Positions 25,854-35,290 are shown, counted from the stretch's first letter. The stretch: DNA of 64,000 bases from Treponema sp. (GCA_014804005.1 JAAVAP010000013.1:76302-140301); one strand, 5' to 3'. A program made the numbers and translations. The notes: generated by a model not told the origin, from the sequence alone.

Positions 25854-27421
25854 TTTGTTCCTCCGTTAGTTGTGTTGGCGGCTCCCGCCTCGACATATTT
25901 TTGCAATTGGATTTCGGCTTCCTTGACATTTTTGATAATGCTCGGACCTCCGATGCATCCGCCTTCGCATGCCATTACTTCGATGAGATTCGGCGTGTCG
26001 GGCTTCAAAGGAATTTTTCCGGAATTTATCATTCCATAAGCGTTGAGCATTTTCATGCCGCTTTTCGTGAGGCCGTTGATTTTCGCCGCGCGCAAAATCG
26101 ACTTGTCTTTGAGGCGAACTTCCACAGCTTCTGCGACTCCGCCACTTTTTGCGAAATTCCTTCCGCTTGCCGTGGGAATTATCGAAGTTTCTTCCGGCTG
26201 CATTTTTGAAACATCGATTTCTTTTGCGATGAAAAGCGATTCCAAATCAAGCGTGCTCAAAACGTAGTCAACCATTTCATCGTCGAAACCTTCGCGGCGT
26301 TTTGCGAGGCAAGGTCCGATGAAAACCGTAATACATCCGGGGTCGGCTTTTTTTGCGAGCTCCGCCGTGTAATGCATTGGAGTTTTCGTTTCGGAAATGC
26401 ATTCCGCCAACGCAGGAACATGGCGGCGCACGGCTCGAACATAGGCGGGGCAACATGAAGACGTCATCATCTTGTCGCCGCGCGCCATGCGCTCTTCGAA
26501 TTCCCTTGCCTCGTTGTCGGCGCAGATGTCCGCTCCGATGGCCACTTCCCACACGCGGTCGAACCCTGCGGCTTTGAGCGCGGCTTCCAATTGTCCAGGA
26601 GCCGCCTTGAATTGCGCAGCGATTGCCGGCGCATAAAGCGCGACGATTTTTTTTGGAAGATTTTCCGAAATCGAATTTTCGTTTGCCGAATTTTTTTCCT
26701 GCGAATTCGCATTTTCGGAATTTGCAATTTTAGAATTCGCTTCGGACTTTTTCATCAAATGTTTTATCACATCAACGAGTTGGCTTTTTCCCATCATCGC
26801 GCCGAACGGACATTCGCGCATGCAGTTTCCGCAAAATATGCATTTGTGATAATCAATTTTTTCGCGGCCGCTTTCGTCTTTTGAAATCGCGCCGACAGGA
26901 CACGCCTCTTCGCACGGAACAGGAATTTTTATGATTGCATGGTACGGACAATTTTCCATGCATTTTCCGCAATTTATGCACGCGCTTTCATCGATGTGAG
27001 CATGGTGTTCCACATGGATGCAATTTTTCGGACAGTTCACCATGCATGGACGCGCGTCGCATCCTTGGCATGCGTTCGTCACCATGTAGTGAGCCTTGAC
27101 GCAAGCATTACAGGCTTCGTGCAAAACCGTGAGCATGGGCCATGTCGGTTTGGGACGCTCCAATGCTTCCTTGGCGAACGATGCGAGCGTCCGCTCTTCG
27201 TCAATGTTTTCCACGGAAATTCCCATTCGCGCGATTGTGCGCATTCGAACTATTTCACGGTCGTGGAAAACGCAGCAGCGAATCGGCTTCGCGTCGCGAG
27301 GAACCATTTCGCGCGGAATGAAGTGCACGCCTTCTTCGAGCTTTCCTTCGAGCTGAAGTTTCGCGATTCGCACCAAGATTTCGCGCTTCATGTTCGCGGT
27401 GTTGTTGTTTATGTTGAGCAT
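25850..27421 (-). CDS. [FeFe] hydrogenase, group B-like, with ferredoxin domains
   Basis: A 523-residue protein. The front half holds two 2[4Fe-4S]-type ferredoxin regions (CQGCDARPCMVNCPKNC, CINCGKCMENCP, CIFCGNCMRECP; about 117-206). A Ser/Asn/Glu-rich linker leads to the H-cluster domain: TSSCCPAY (about 320), IGPCLAKRRE (about 369) and MACEGGCIGGP (about 483). The Ala in the first motif and the missing GGGQ in the last fit the monomeric group B hydrogenases of anaerobes. It makes or takes up H2, probably with ferredoxin. I start at 27421, where AGGAG precedes the ATG by eight bases. The HydEFG maturases are not in this window. Confidence 0.85.
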   Translation of the reverse strand: MLNINNNTANMKREILVRIAKLQLEGKLEEGVHFIPREMVPRDAKPIRCCVFHDREIVRMRTIARMGISVENIDEERTLASFAKEALERPKPTWPMLTVLHEACNACVKAHYMVTNACQGCDARPCMVNCPKNCIHVEHHAHIDESACINCGKCMENCPYHAIIKIPVPCEEACPVGAISKDESGREKIDYHKCIFCGNCMRECPFGAMMGKSQLVDVIKHLMKKSEANSKIANSENANSQEKNSANENSISENLPKKIVALYAPAIAAQFKAAPGQLEAALKAAGFDRVWEVAIGADICADNEAREFEERMARGDKMMTSSCCPAYVRAVRRHVPALAECISETKTPMHYTAELAKKADPGCITVFIGPCLAKRREGFDDEMVDYVLSTLDLESLFIAKEIDVSKMQPEETSIIPTASGRNFAKSGGVAEAVEVRLKDKSILRAAKINGLTKSGMKMLNAYGMINSGKIPLKPDTPNLIEVMACEGGCIGGPSIIKNVKEAEIQLQKYVEAGAANTTNGGTK

Positions 27422-27598
27422 TTTTTTTTCTCCTGACATTGAAAAACAAATCCCGAATTTCTACTGAAATCAGGCGAGAAAATTATATCACATTTACAAA
27501 AAAAAGAAAAGTTGGAACTCAATTATAAAATCGCGCGAGAAATTTTATTTTTTAGGATAAAATTTAGAAAAAAAATTGGATTTTTTTCTAAATCCCAC

Positions 27599-27629
27599 TT
27601 GACATACCCCCCCCTATGTGTGCTAAAAT
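27599..27629 (+). promoter_or_regulatory. Promoter with an 8-C tract in its spacer
   Basis: TTGACA (27599-27604), a 19-bp spacer containing eight consecutive C (27607-27614), and TAAAAT (27624-27629). The spacer is longer than the optimal 17. Loss or gain of C by slippage would change promoter strength. Confidence 0.6.
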
Positions 27630-27659
27630 TGCGAAAATCATTTTTTGCAGGAGAATGCA

Positions 27660-29087
27660 ATGAAGAAAAAATTGGGAATATTGTGGTTGGTGGCGATTAT
27701 TTTGCTGTCATTCAATGCTTGCGACAATGGCTCGACATCTAGCGATGACAACAAAGGCGAGCAAACTTCGGATCCGAACAATCCAACTGGTTCGGACGAT
27801 ACGACCGAAGATTATGAAGATACGCTTGACTATGCTGTTCGCTTGTTCGAGGATTTAGATATTGACGGCGGAATCAAGCAAATCAATAAAGCCTACGCGA
27901 ACACGAAAAACGACACGACGAAAATGTACTATGCGCTCGCAAAACTTGCCCTCATCAGCACGAATGCCGATACGGTAAACTTTATGAAAAAAACTTGCGG
28001 ATTTGAAAGTTATCCGAACAAGTTGAACTCTCTTATCGATACAGATTGGTGGGAAGATTGCTTGAAAGACGGTTTCGTCGAAAAAGTTGCAAAAGCAAAT
28101 CCGCAAGGTCTGAACAAAGCGTTGAACGAACTGTTGAAAATCTTCACGACTACTTATGATGAAGTCGTCGATATTTCAAAGGACATGGAGCAGTCTACAG
28201 TTACGCTTCCTGAAAAACTCATAGAGGCGTTAGAACTTGAAGAGCTTTTCGGCGATTCTGACATTCTCGCGGGAAAGGCGGAACTCGATGTAGTCATTGC
28301 GGCGATGGGCCTTGTAAAAGGCGGCCTTGAGTATATTTCCGCGTTTGACTGGACGTTCAACACTTCGTCCATAAAAACTGGTATGAATGTCGATGATTTT
28401 ATAACGGCGGTTCAATCAGGAACAAAACTTTTGACGACGACAAACGAGGACATGCTTGCCGCGTCAAAAAAATCTTTCCTTGATGCCGTGAATTTGGCCA
28501 TGTCGTCTTACGATTACATCATCGGCAACAATAAGGTATATCCGACTGAAATAAAAGATACGCTCAAAGAATACAATATTTTTTATGAGGCGGCAAAGGC
28601 ATTCAAAGAAGCTTTGGAAAAAGGCGGAACTTTTTATGTGCCAGATGCAGACATATTAGAATTGAATAAATGGCCGACTAGCAAAGGCAGCGATTGGCTT
28701 TTGGAAATCGACTGCGGAAAATTGTTCTCAGATGGAGTGTTGGACAACGCCGTCGAAAAAGATTCCAGCGGAAAAGTTAATTTCTATACGACTTGTGATT
28801 GGTACTATTGGTATTTGAGTGATGAAAAGTATGAATGGGATGAATCTGATGACAGTGATGGAACGCCGCTTGCAGAAAAATTTGCTTCTGTGCATGAAAG
28901 AAATGTGGCTGAAATAAGAACTAAAATTCCTGAAAATGCAACATGGCCTTATTGGAACTGCTGTACAAACCTTCTTATAAAAGTACAACTTCCTGACTTC
29001 ATAACTATAAATGGCATCGAGGACAATGAACGAGAAACATTCTGGTATGTTTGGGATGAATACTCTGACAACTATGACTATGAATAA
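27660..29087 (+). CDS. Large surface lipoprotein of unknown function
   Basis: About 475 residues. The signal peptide (MKKKLGILWLVAIILLSFNAC) ends in a lipobox (here described by its Cys near residue 21), followed by a Ser/Asp/Asn/Thr linker. The mature part is acidic and helical, with TPR-like stretches (about 60-100, INKAYANTKNDTTKMYYAL). I choose the ATG at 27660, which has CAGGAG just upstream. It is probably anchored to the outer membrane. An outer-membrane-like gene follows after a terminator. Promoter strength may vary through the poly-C tract. No family was recognised. Confidence 0.7.
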   Translation: MKKKLGILWLVAIILLSFNACDNGSTSSDDNKGEQTSDPNNPTGSDDTTEDYEDTLDYAVRLFEDLDIDGGIKQINKAYANTKNDTTKMYYALAKLALISTNADTVNFMKKTCGFESYPNKLNSLIDTDWWEDCLKDGFVEKVAKANPQGLNKALNELLKIFTTTYDEVVDISKDMEQSTVTLPEKLIEALELEELFGDSDILAGKAELDVVIAAMGLVKGGLEYISAFDWTFNTSSIKTGMNVDDFITAVQSGTKLLTTTNEDMLAASKKSFLDAVNLAMSSYDYIIGNNKVYPTEIKDTLKEYNIFYEAAKAFKEALEKGGTFYVPDADILELNKWPTSKGSDWLLEIDCGKLFSDGVLDNAVEKDSSGKVNFYTTCDWYYWYLSDEKYEWDESDDSDGTPLAEKFASVHERNVAEIRTKIPENATWPYWNCCTNLLIKVQLPDFITINGIEDNERETFWYVWDEYSDNYDYE

Positions 29088-29117
29088 ATTATAAATGATA
29101 GTTTTCTCAAGCCAATG

Positions 29118-29151
29118 CACGAAGACATTGCAAAAATGCTTTGTCTTCGTG
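29118..29151 (+). terminator. Hairpin terminator after the lipoprotein gene
   Basis: CACGAAGACA (29118-29127) pairs perfectly with TGTCTTCGTG (29142-29151), followed by the T-rich TGTTTATTTT. It lies inside the first codons of the next frame if that begins at 29095. Confidence 0.65.
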
Positions 29152-30333
29152 TGTTTATTTTCCTGCATTCCGCTTTTTTCCCATTCTTTTTCTGCTTTAT
29201 CCAATTTTACGCATATTTATTCGGATTCAAGCGGAACGTCTTTTTTTTGTGATGTCAATGCGAGCGGAGAGTTGTCATTTTCAAATTTTTCGGCGGGCGT
29301 TGCCGGAAATTACAGTCGCGTTTATTCATCGCTTGAAAACATATCGGTGGCGGCAAATTTCTTTGAGGCGGCTGCCTTTGTAAAAACCAAATTCGTTGAT
29401 TTTAAGACGAGCTTGTTTTTTTTGAACGCCGATGACTTACTTTTTCATTTAAATGAAGACTATAAAATTGAAAAGGCGAGAGGCTTTGGAATGTCATTTC
29501 TTTTGCCCTTGAAATTTCCGCATTTTACGGTTGCTCCTTTTTTTTCTTTTGGCAATTTGCGCACTCAAAATGGCGACATGCATTATTTCTATTCTGAGCC
29601 GAAAATTCCGCTTTTCTATGCTTTGGGCACGAAGTTTGAAATGAAAAGACTGAAATTCGACATGATGTATATTTCTGCCGATATGGATTTCTGTGCCAAC
29701 GAGCAAAACGGCTTTGAAGAACTCGTCGCCTCTGATATTTGGGCGTTGGGATTTTTTTCGAAATACGAATTCGTCGCAAAAAATTTCAGCATTGCTCCAG
29801 TTTTGGGATTTTTCCATTTTGATTTAATTGCATCGGGAAATTTGAATGCGAACAATCAAAAATACTTGCTTTTTCCGTTCAAATTTTTCGACTTGTCGGC
29901 AAACACGAAAATCGACGCCCTAGTATTCGGAACGAATGTCAGCTTTAAAAAAAATTTTTATAAAATTTCCGTAGATTTTACGGCGTTGCTTTGCATACAT
30001 CAAACTGGCGGCTATGACGCGGAATATCTGTACAAAAAGAATTTGTTTTTCAATGGCTCTCAGGGAACTTATCGCGGCGACTTCAAAGGACTTGCGGGAA
30101 ACGGAATTTCATTTTTGACAGTTTCCGCAGATTTTTTCATTCCGATAAAAAAAGCTACGCTCTTATTGTCGCCGAAAAAAATTTTTTTGATTCCCATTCT
30201 TTTCAATTCGAACGTTCTGAATGTTTCTGGCAAAGGCGAGTCCTCCAATGCTTCACAAAATGGAAATCGTAATTTCGCAATGTATTATCTTTTTAGCGGG
30301 CTTTCAATTTCAGCTAAGCTGCTTTGGAATTAA
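29128..30333 (+). CDS. Putative outer-membrane beta-barrel protein
   Basis: About 401 residues from a TTG at 29128, which yields a typical signal peptide (QKCFVFVCLFSCIPLFSHSFSA). The in-frame ATG at 29095 would add 11 residues and has no ribosome site. The mature part is made of alternating aromatic strands with turns (FGMSFLLPL, FTVAPFFSFGNL, LGFFSKYEF, FGTNVSFKKNFYKISVDFTALL), as in barrels, and it ends with a strand and an aromatic (LSISAKLLWN). The terminator hairpin overlapping its start leaves its expression unclear; read-through from the lipoprotein gene is possible. Family not recognised. Confidence 0.6.
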   Translation: MQKCFVFVCLFSCIPLFSHSFSALSNFTHIYSDSSGTSFFCDVNASGELSFSNFSAGVAGNYSRVYSSLENISVAANFFEAAAFVKTKFVDFKTSLFFLNADDLLFHLNEDYKIEKARGFGMSFLLPLKFPHFTVAPFFSFGNLRTQNGDMHYFYSEPKIPLFYALGTKFEMKRLKFDMMYISADMDFCANEQNGFEELVASDIWALGFFSKYEFVAKNFSIAPVLGFFHFDLIASGNLNANNQKYLLFPFKFFDLSANTKIDALVFGTNVSFKKNFYKISVDFTALLCIHQTGGYDAEYLYKKNLFFNGSQGTYRGDFKGLAGNGISFLTVSADFFIPIKKATLLLSPKKIFLIPILFNSNVLNVSGKGESSNASQNGNRNFAMYYLFSGLSISAKLLWN

Positions 30334-30436
30334 ATTTCGAGTGTACGGAAAAATCGCGCGAGAAAAAATCGAGAGAAAAATGAAGCGCGGCCGCTTTTTC
30401 CGAAATCGTTTTCCCCGAATTTTTTTTGCGAACTTG

Positions 30437-30466
30437 TTGACACAGGGCGCGTTTTTTTGCTAAAAT
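30437..30466 (+). promoter_or_regulatory. Promoter of the rpsF-ssb-rpsR-rplI-dnaB cluster
   Basis: TTGACA (30437-30442), an 18-bp spacer and TAAAAT (30461-30466). The leader is about 80 bases, long enough for control by ribosomal protein binding. Confidence 0.7.
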
Positions 30467-30553
30467 TAATCTCCGCATTTTGCGGAAAAATTTACGCCTT
30501 GGGTTCGGACGCGTTTCGCTCGCGCCGGATTCCACAGACCAAAAGGAGTTTTT

Positions 30554-30841
30554 ATGAGAAACTACGAGTTCATGGCTATCTTCCCGATGGATGAGGATAG
30601 GTACAAGAAAGGTTCTGATTCGCTGCGCCAGACGCTTTCGCAGTTCGGCGCGGAAATCGAAAAGGAAGAGCCTTTCGGCGATCGTGATTTGGCTTACGAA
30701 ATCCAAAAGCAGAGAAAGGGACGCTTCGTCCTTTTCAATCTCAAGGTGAATCCCGCCAAGATTTCTGAAATCGAAGCTCAGCTTCGCCTCAACGGCGATT
30801 TGCTCAAGTCGATGTTCGTCTTGTTGGAAGGCTCGAAATAA
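30554..30841 (+). CDS. rpsF: Ribosomal protein bS6
   Basis: A 95-residue protein: MRNYEFMAIF at the start, then the ferredoxin-like S6 fold (LAYEIQKQRKGRFVLFNLKV, RLNGDLLKSMFVLLE). It sits on the platform of the small subunit next to bS18. AAAGGAG lies eight bases before the ATG. The stop overlaps the ssb start by one base (TAATG). Confidence 0.95.
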   Translation: MRNYEFMAIFPMDEDRYKKGSDSLRQTLSQFGAEIEKEEPFGDRDLAYEIQKQRKGRFVLFNLKVNPAKISEIEAQLRLNGDLLKSMFVLLEGSK

Positions 30842-31329
30842 TGACCGATTTGAATCATGTCGTATTGATTGGCCGCCTCACAAGGGATTTGGGCACTGAC
30901 GAACGTTCATTCGCATACACGCAGAACGGAACGGCTCGCGCGAACGTGAGCATCGCCGTCAACCGAACCCGCAAGAGCGGAGATCAATGGATCGACGAAG
31001 TGAGCTATTTCGACGTAACGATTTGGGGAAGGACGGCGGAAAATCTCAAGCCTTATCTTACGAAGGGCAAGCAGATTGCCGTGGACGGCTATCTCAAGCA
31101 GGATCGCTGGGAAAAAGACGGCATGAAAAACAGCAAGGTCGTCGTCGTGGCGGATTCCGTCCAGCTTTTGGGCGGCAGGGGAGAGTCGTCTTCTGACGGC
31201 GGCTATTCCCCGAATTCCGGCGCGCCCAGATTCCAGCCGAGACCGCAGCCGCAGGGCTATCAAAGCCAAGGCGCGGATTCGTCCTACGCCGAGCCCTCCG
31301 AAGGCTTCCCCGAGGACATCCCATTTTAA
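30841..31329 (+). CDS. ssb: Single-stranded DNA-binding protein
   Basis: A 162-residue protein with an OB fold (LNHVVLIGRLTRDLG ... YFDVTIWGRTAENLKPYLTKGKQIAVDGYL), a Gly/Pro/Gln-rich linker and the acidic tip PEDIPF (D-I-P-F), the docking site for repair proteins. It is coupled to rpsF. The ssb gene between S6 and S18 is the common bacterial order. Confidence 0.95.
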   Translation: MTDLNHVVLIGRLTRDLGTDERSFAYTQNGTARANVSIAVNRTRKSGDQWIDEVSYFDVTIWGRTAENLKPYLTKGKQIAVDGYLKQDRWEKDGMKNSKVVVVADSVQLLGGRGESSSDGGYSPNSGAPRFQPRPQPQGYQSQGADSSYAEPSEGFPEDIPF

Positions 31330-31347
31330 TTTTATTTCAAGGAGTGT

Positions 31348-31388
31348 AAGAAAAAAGCACCGCATTGATGGCGCGGCACTTTTTTCTT
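31348..31388. terminator. Bidirectional hairpin between ssb and rpsR
   Basis: AAGAAAAAAG (31348-31357) pairs with CTTTTTTCTT (31379-31388), with a CCGC / GCGG inner stem. It ends in a T-tract, so it may attenuate reading into rpsR. Confidence 0.55.
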
Positions 31389-31507
31389 CAAAGTTTGCGT
31401 TGCAAACTTCAAAATTGACTGTGCGTTTTCATTTCATTGCAAGCGCACGCTAAAAAGCCAATCGCGATTTTGAAAAATTGCTCTTGACTTTTTATTTGGA
31501 GAAACTT

Positions 31508-31825
31508 ATGTCTGACGAAACAGTAGAAAATAACGAAGTGAAAGAGCCCGTGGCCAATGCCGAAACTGGTCGCGAAGGCGAGGACAAAGGACAGCGCGGC
31601 GGCGCGAAGGGAAAATTCGCGTTCCACAAAAAAGTTTGCCGCTTCTGCTCCAACAAGTCGAAAATCGACTACAAGGACGCGGACACGCTTCGCCACTACA
31701 CGACGGAGCGCGGAAAGATTCTTCCTCGCCGCAACACGGGAACTTGCGCCAAGCATCAAAGGGAGCTTGCCCGCGCTATCAAACGCGCCCGCAACATCTG
31801 CCTTTTGCCGTTCGTTGCCGACTAA
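31508..31825 (+). CDS. rpsR: Ribosomal protein bS18
   Basis: A 105-residue protein; the typical S18 core begins about residue 36 ([14 protein letters not shown]) and includes [25 protein letters not shown]. CxxC plus CAKH make a zinc-ribbon (C+) type. About 35 residues of acidic, Glu/Asn/Gly-rich extension precede the core. I start at the ATG 31508, which has GGAG seven bases upstream; an upstream TTG reads into the untranslated region. Confidence 0.93.
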   Translation: MSDETVENNEVKEPVANAETGREGEDKGQRGGAKGKFAFHKKVCRFCSNKSKIDYKDADTLRHYTTERGKILPRRNTGTCAKHQRELARAIKRARNICLLPFVAD

Positions 31826-31966
31826 AAGATTCCGCCTGAGATCCAACTCCTGGAGACGAAGACGGTTTGTTTGGAACGTCGAATTTTTCGACGTTTTTGT
31901 AAATTGTAGCCTTGCGAAAATCTTGATTGAATTTTTCGGAAGGCTTGAAAAAGGAGCTTGATTAAA

Positions 31967-32530
31967 ATGAAAGTAATTCTCAACAAAGACGTAAAGCATT
32001 TGGGCGAAGAGGGCGACACAAAGGTCGTCGCCGATGGATACGCGCGCAACTTTTTGTTTCCGCGCAAATTGGCTCTGCCGTACACTCCGGCCGTGGTGAA
32101 ACTTTTCGAAGGACGCAAGGCAGAAATCGAAGCGCGCAAGGCGCAAAAGCGCGCCGATGCCGCGAGCAACAAGGACAAGATCGAGGCGCTCAACCTTTCT
32201 GTCACTGTTCCTGCGAGCGCGACTGGAAAGCTTTACGGCGCGGTGAGCACGCAGACAGTCGTCGATCTTCTTGCAAAGGAGGGCTTCGAGTACGAGCGAA
32301 AGCGCATCGAAATCCCTGGCGTTGCGATCAAGACGACGGGCAAATACAAGGTTACGGTGAAGCTCTACGAAAATGTGAACGCGGAGCTTCATCTTGAAGT
32401 GCTCGGTCAAGTGGATCAAAAGTCCGCCCAGACGGAAAAAAAGCCTCGTGCGAAAAAGGAAGAGGTTTCCGAAAAGCCGGCTGAATCCGCCGAAAATGCG
32501 GAATCCGCTCCTGCCGAACAGAACGCCTAA
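31967..32530 (+). CDS. rplI: Ribosomal protein bL9
   Basis: A 187-residue protein with the L9 N-domain ([36 protein letters not shown], abbreviated to its first and last few residues: MKVILNKD and NFLFPRKLA), a long connecting helix (about 45-80) and the C-domain. It binds 23S rRNA at the L1 stalk base. A Lys/Glu/Ala-rich extension of about 40 residues ends the protein and is absent from typical 150-residue L9. AAGGAG lies eleven bases before the ATG. Confidence 0.93.
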   Translation: MKVILNKDVKHLGEEGDTKVVADGYARNFLFPRKLALPYTPAVVKLFEGRKAEIEARKAQKRADAASNKDKIEALNLSVTVPASATGKLYGAVSTQTVVDLLAKEGFEYERKRIEIPGVAIKTTGKYKVTVKLYENVNAELHLEVLGQVDQKSAQTEKKPRAKKEEVSEKPAESAENAESAPAEQNA

Positions 32531-32549
32531 GGAATTCGCGCTTTAGAAA

Positions 32550-33872
32550 GTGGAATACCTCGGGCTGAAAGACAAGGTTTTGCCGCACAACTTGGAGGCC
32601 GAACAGGCAGTCTTGGGTGCGTTCCTGCTTGATTGGGACGCGCTCAGCGACAACATTCCGACGCTCCAAGGCGACCGTTTCTATTCATATCAAAATCGTC
32701 TCATTTACGAAACGATGGTTTCGCTTTTCAGGCAGAACATCCACGGCGATGCCTTGTCTTTGATAAGCGAGCTTACGAAAATCGGAAAGCTTCAGGACGC
32801 GGGCGGGGCTGCCTACATCGCGGCTTTGACGGACACTGTTCCCACGAGCGCGAACGTGGACTACTACGCGAAAATCGTGCTCGACATGGCGATGCGGCGC
32901 GATCTCGTAAAAATTTCCGAGGAAATCAAGGCGGACAGCACCGACTATTCTCGCGAAAGCCGCCATATCATCGAAGATACGGAAAAGAAGATTTTCGGCC
33001 TTTCCGAGCGCAACGAGACCGTCAAAATCCACGACACGAAAACGCTGATGGACGAAAGCCTTCGGCTGATTGAGTCGCGCTTCAACCAGCAGGGCTTTTC
33101 AGGAATTGAAAGCGGAATCGGAAAACTCGACACGATGACGAGCGGATTCCAGAATTCGGAATTCATCATAATCGGCGCGCGCCCTTCGATCGGAAAGACG
33201 GCGATGGCTTTGACAATGATGGAAAATCTCTGCGTGGGAAAGAAAATTCCTTGCGGATTTTTTTCGCTCGAAATGTCGCACAGTATGATAGGGCAGCGTC
33301 TTTTGAGCATGGAAAGCAATGTCGCGGGCGGAAAGCTTCGAAGCGGAATGCTTTCGATGGCGGATTTCCAAAAGCTTCAGGACGCGGCGGGCAGGATATA
33401 CAGCGCTCCGCTTTACATCGTTGATCAGCCGAACATGCAGCTTCTCGACGTACGTGCCATGGCAAGAAGGCTCGTCGTGGACAAAAAAGTCAAGATTGTT
33501 TTCATCGACTACATCGGGCTTATCGCCACCGAAAATTCTTCAGCCCCTGTTTACGAGCAGCAGTCGGAAGTTTCGCGTTCGCTCAAGGCTCTCGCGCGGG
33601 AGTTGGACATTCCGATTGTGGCGTTGTGCCAAGTGGCGCGCGATGCCGAGGGCAGCGAGCCGAATCTGGCGCAATTGCGCGGTTCGGGTTCAATCGAGCA
33701 GGACGCGGACGTTGTGATGTTCTTGCACCGCGAGCGTTCGCGTTCCGAAGAACCAACGCAAGCGGCGAAACTCATCGTCGCAAAGCAGCGCAACGGCCCT
33801 ACTGGCGACGTGGAATTGACATACCTTCCTTCGTACACGAAATTCGCAAATCCTGCGGGCGAAGGCGAATAG
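32550..33872 (+). CDS. dnaB: Replicative DNA helicase DnaB
   Basis: A 440-residue protein that unwinds DNA at the fork. The N-domain (VLPHNLEAEQAVLGAFL) binds primase, and the RecA-like C-domain has Walker A GARPSIGKTA (about 209), FFSLEMS, IVFIDYIGLI (Walker B) and GSGSIEQDADVVMFLHR. The start is a GTG at 32550 with no good ribosome site; it is the only start that keeps the conserved N-terminus, and coupling to rplI 19 bp upstream may help. Confidence 0.95.
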   Translation: MEYLGLKDKVLPHNLEAEQAVLGAFLLDWDALSDNIPTLQGDRFYSYQNRLIYETMVSLFRQNIHGDALSLISELTKIGKLQDAGGAAYIAALTDTVPTSANVDYYAKIVLDMAMRRDLVKISEEIKADSTDYSRESRHIIEDTEKKIFGLSERNETVKIHDTKTLMDESLRLIESRFNQQGFSGIESGIGKLDTMTSGFQNSEFIIIGARPSIGKTAMALTMMENLCVGKKIPCGFFSLEMSHSMIGQRLLSMESNVAGGKLRSGMLSMADFQKLQDAAGRIYSAPLYIVDQPNMQLLDVRAMARRLVVDKKVKIVFIDYIGLIATENSSAPVYEQQSEVSRSLKALARELDIPIVALCQVARDAEGSEPNLAQLRGSGSIEQDADVVMFLHRERSRSEEPTQAAKLIVAKQRNGPTGDVELTYLPSYTKFANPAGEGE

Positions 33873-33942
33873 GGCGGCGCACTTCCTGCCTTCGCGGTCG
33901 TTGTGCGGAGGAGAGTTTCGCCACCGCATGGCACGCCGCCCT
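33872..33942. terminator. Nested hairpin between convergent genes
   Basis: AGGGCGGCG (33872-33880) pairs with CGCCGCCCT (33934-33942), with an inner TGCGG / CCGCA pair (33904-33908, 33924-33928). The stem includes the dnaB stop. No T-run. Confidence 0.45.
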
Positions 33943-34006
33943 GTTTCAAAGATGATTTTCTTTTTCGCACCGCAACAATTTGCGCGAAGCACGAAATCGG
34001 AACGAG

Positions 34007-35119
34007 CTATTTTCTGTCTTTGTTGTACAAGGTTTTGTCTTCGAACCAATCGCTTTTCGAGCCGCAGATTTTGTTTTGCGAAAGATTTCCTTCCATAGCG
34101 AGCTTTAGAAGTCCTTCGGCATTTTTTCTGCGGAGGCATCTTGTGCTGTAGCTGAATTTGCCTTCGAGCATGAACGGCGAGCGATTGCCTTGCGAATCCG
34201 AATTCCATTTGCCTTGTGTTGTTGCAAGTTCCGCGCTTTCCGAAAGTTTCGAAAAATTTTCCTTCGCGGCTTCCGTCGTGTACAAGAGCGCGTCCAAAAT
34301 TTTCATGTCGGACTTGTTCCTCAACAATATGATGTCGTAGCTTTCTCCTACGCATTTTTTGCTGTTCTCGAAAAACAGGTCGCGAACTTGCGCCTGGCTC
34401 CATTCGCCCTTGTCCCTTGCGAGATCTTCGTCCGTTTCGTTTTCGAAATCCACATCTTCGAAAGTGCGCAGATGGAACATGATTTTTTCACCCGCCTTTA
34501 CTTCGCATGGAGGAAAATGATAATTCGAAAGAAGTGACGGATACTGCGCGCTGTAAAGCTCCAGCCCGCCAATGTTTCCGTCGGTGAGCGCGGTCAAAAT
34601 GATGTATTCGCATCTATGCTTGTCTTTTGAATACGCGCCTTGGACTTCTTCGATTATCAGAATCGGCACGCGGGAATTGTGGCCGTCGAACGGAAGCGCG
34701 AAAGTGAGCGAGTTTCCGCGAGAATCCGCGACCTCGCCGAAAAGCTGGTAGCGTTCGCCGACCTTGGTCTCGTGCGCGAATTCGTACACCACGGTTTTTC
34801 CGTCATCCGAAACCGACGCGCTCGCCTCCATCGCGTCATGCGAGATTTGGTCGAGCGAGGCCGTTTCTCCCGCTTCCAGTTTTGAGACGGTGGCGTTTTT
34901 CGCTTTCACCGCCTTGCTGAACTGCACTTCGAGCGATTTCGCATCGAGCGTTCCCACGCTTGTGATTTCGGGGCTTTCCTCCTCGTCCAGCACTTTGATT
35001 CCCTCGCTCGTGATTTTGCAGCTTGAGTGGCTCATGCAGAAAGTCGTGATTGCCACGGCCATCGCACGAAACAAAATGCGGCGGACGAATTCGGTTTTTT
35101 CGTTCGTTCTTCTTTTCAT
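34007..35119 (-). CDS. Lipoprotein with Ig-like and lamin-tail-like regions
   Basis: About 370 residues from the ATG at 35119, which has AGGAGG six bases upstream; upstream in-frame ATGs lack a site. The signal peptide carries twin arginines and ends in a lipobox (SHSSC, about residue 34). Residues about 50-150 look like a bacterial Ig-like domain (ITSVGTLDAKSLEVQFSKAV), and 150-330 resemble a lamin-tail-type fold (ILIIEEVQG ... GGLELYSAQYPSLL ... KILDALLYTTE). It is probably exported to the envelope. Function unknown. It converges on dnaB. Confidence 0.65.
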   Translation of the reverse strand: MKRRTNEKTEFVRRILFRAMAVAITTFCMSHSSCKITSEGIKVLDEEESPEITSVGTLDAKSLEVQFSKAVKAKNATVSKLEAGETASLDQISHDAMEASASVSDDGKTVVYEFAHETKVGERYQLFGEVADSRGNSLTFALPFDGHNSRVPILIIEEVQGAYSKDKHRCEYIILTALTDGNIGGLELYSAQYPSLLSNYHFPPCEVKAGEKIMFHLRTFEDVDFENETDEDLARDKGEWSQAQVRDLFFENSKKCVGESYDIILLRNKSDMKILDALLYTTEAAKENFSKLSESAELATTQGKWNSDSQGNRSPFMLEGKFSYSTRCLRRKNAEGLLKLAMEGNLSQNKICGSKSDWFEDKTLYNKDRK

Positions 35120-35290
35120 ATTTTCCTCCTGGAAAAATAATTTCGCAAGCAGAACGCTTGCGCCGCAAGGATTTTCCCTGCTTCCTTGAGTTTCCTCAAA
35201 GATAACATGCGATTTTTCGTTGCGAAATTCGCGTCGAGCCGAAAAAAAACGCAAAATTGTGAATGAAAATCGCCGGCGATTTTTCATTGT

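Noticed and set aside
31420..32419. Long minus-strand frames across rpsR and rplI, and similar ones opposite clpB, tyrS, tamB and bamA
   Set aside because: They mirror the codon bias of the genes on the other strand and have no recognisable domains or start sites.
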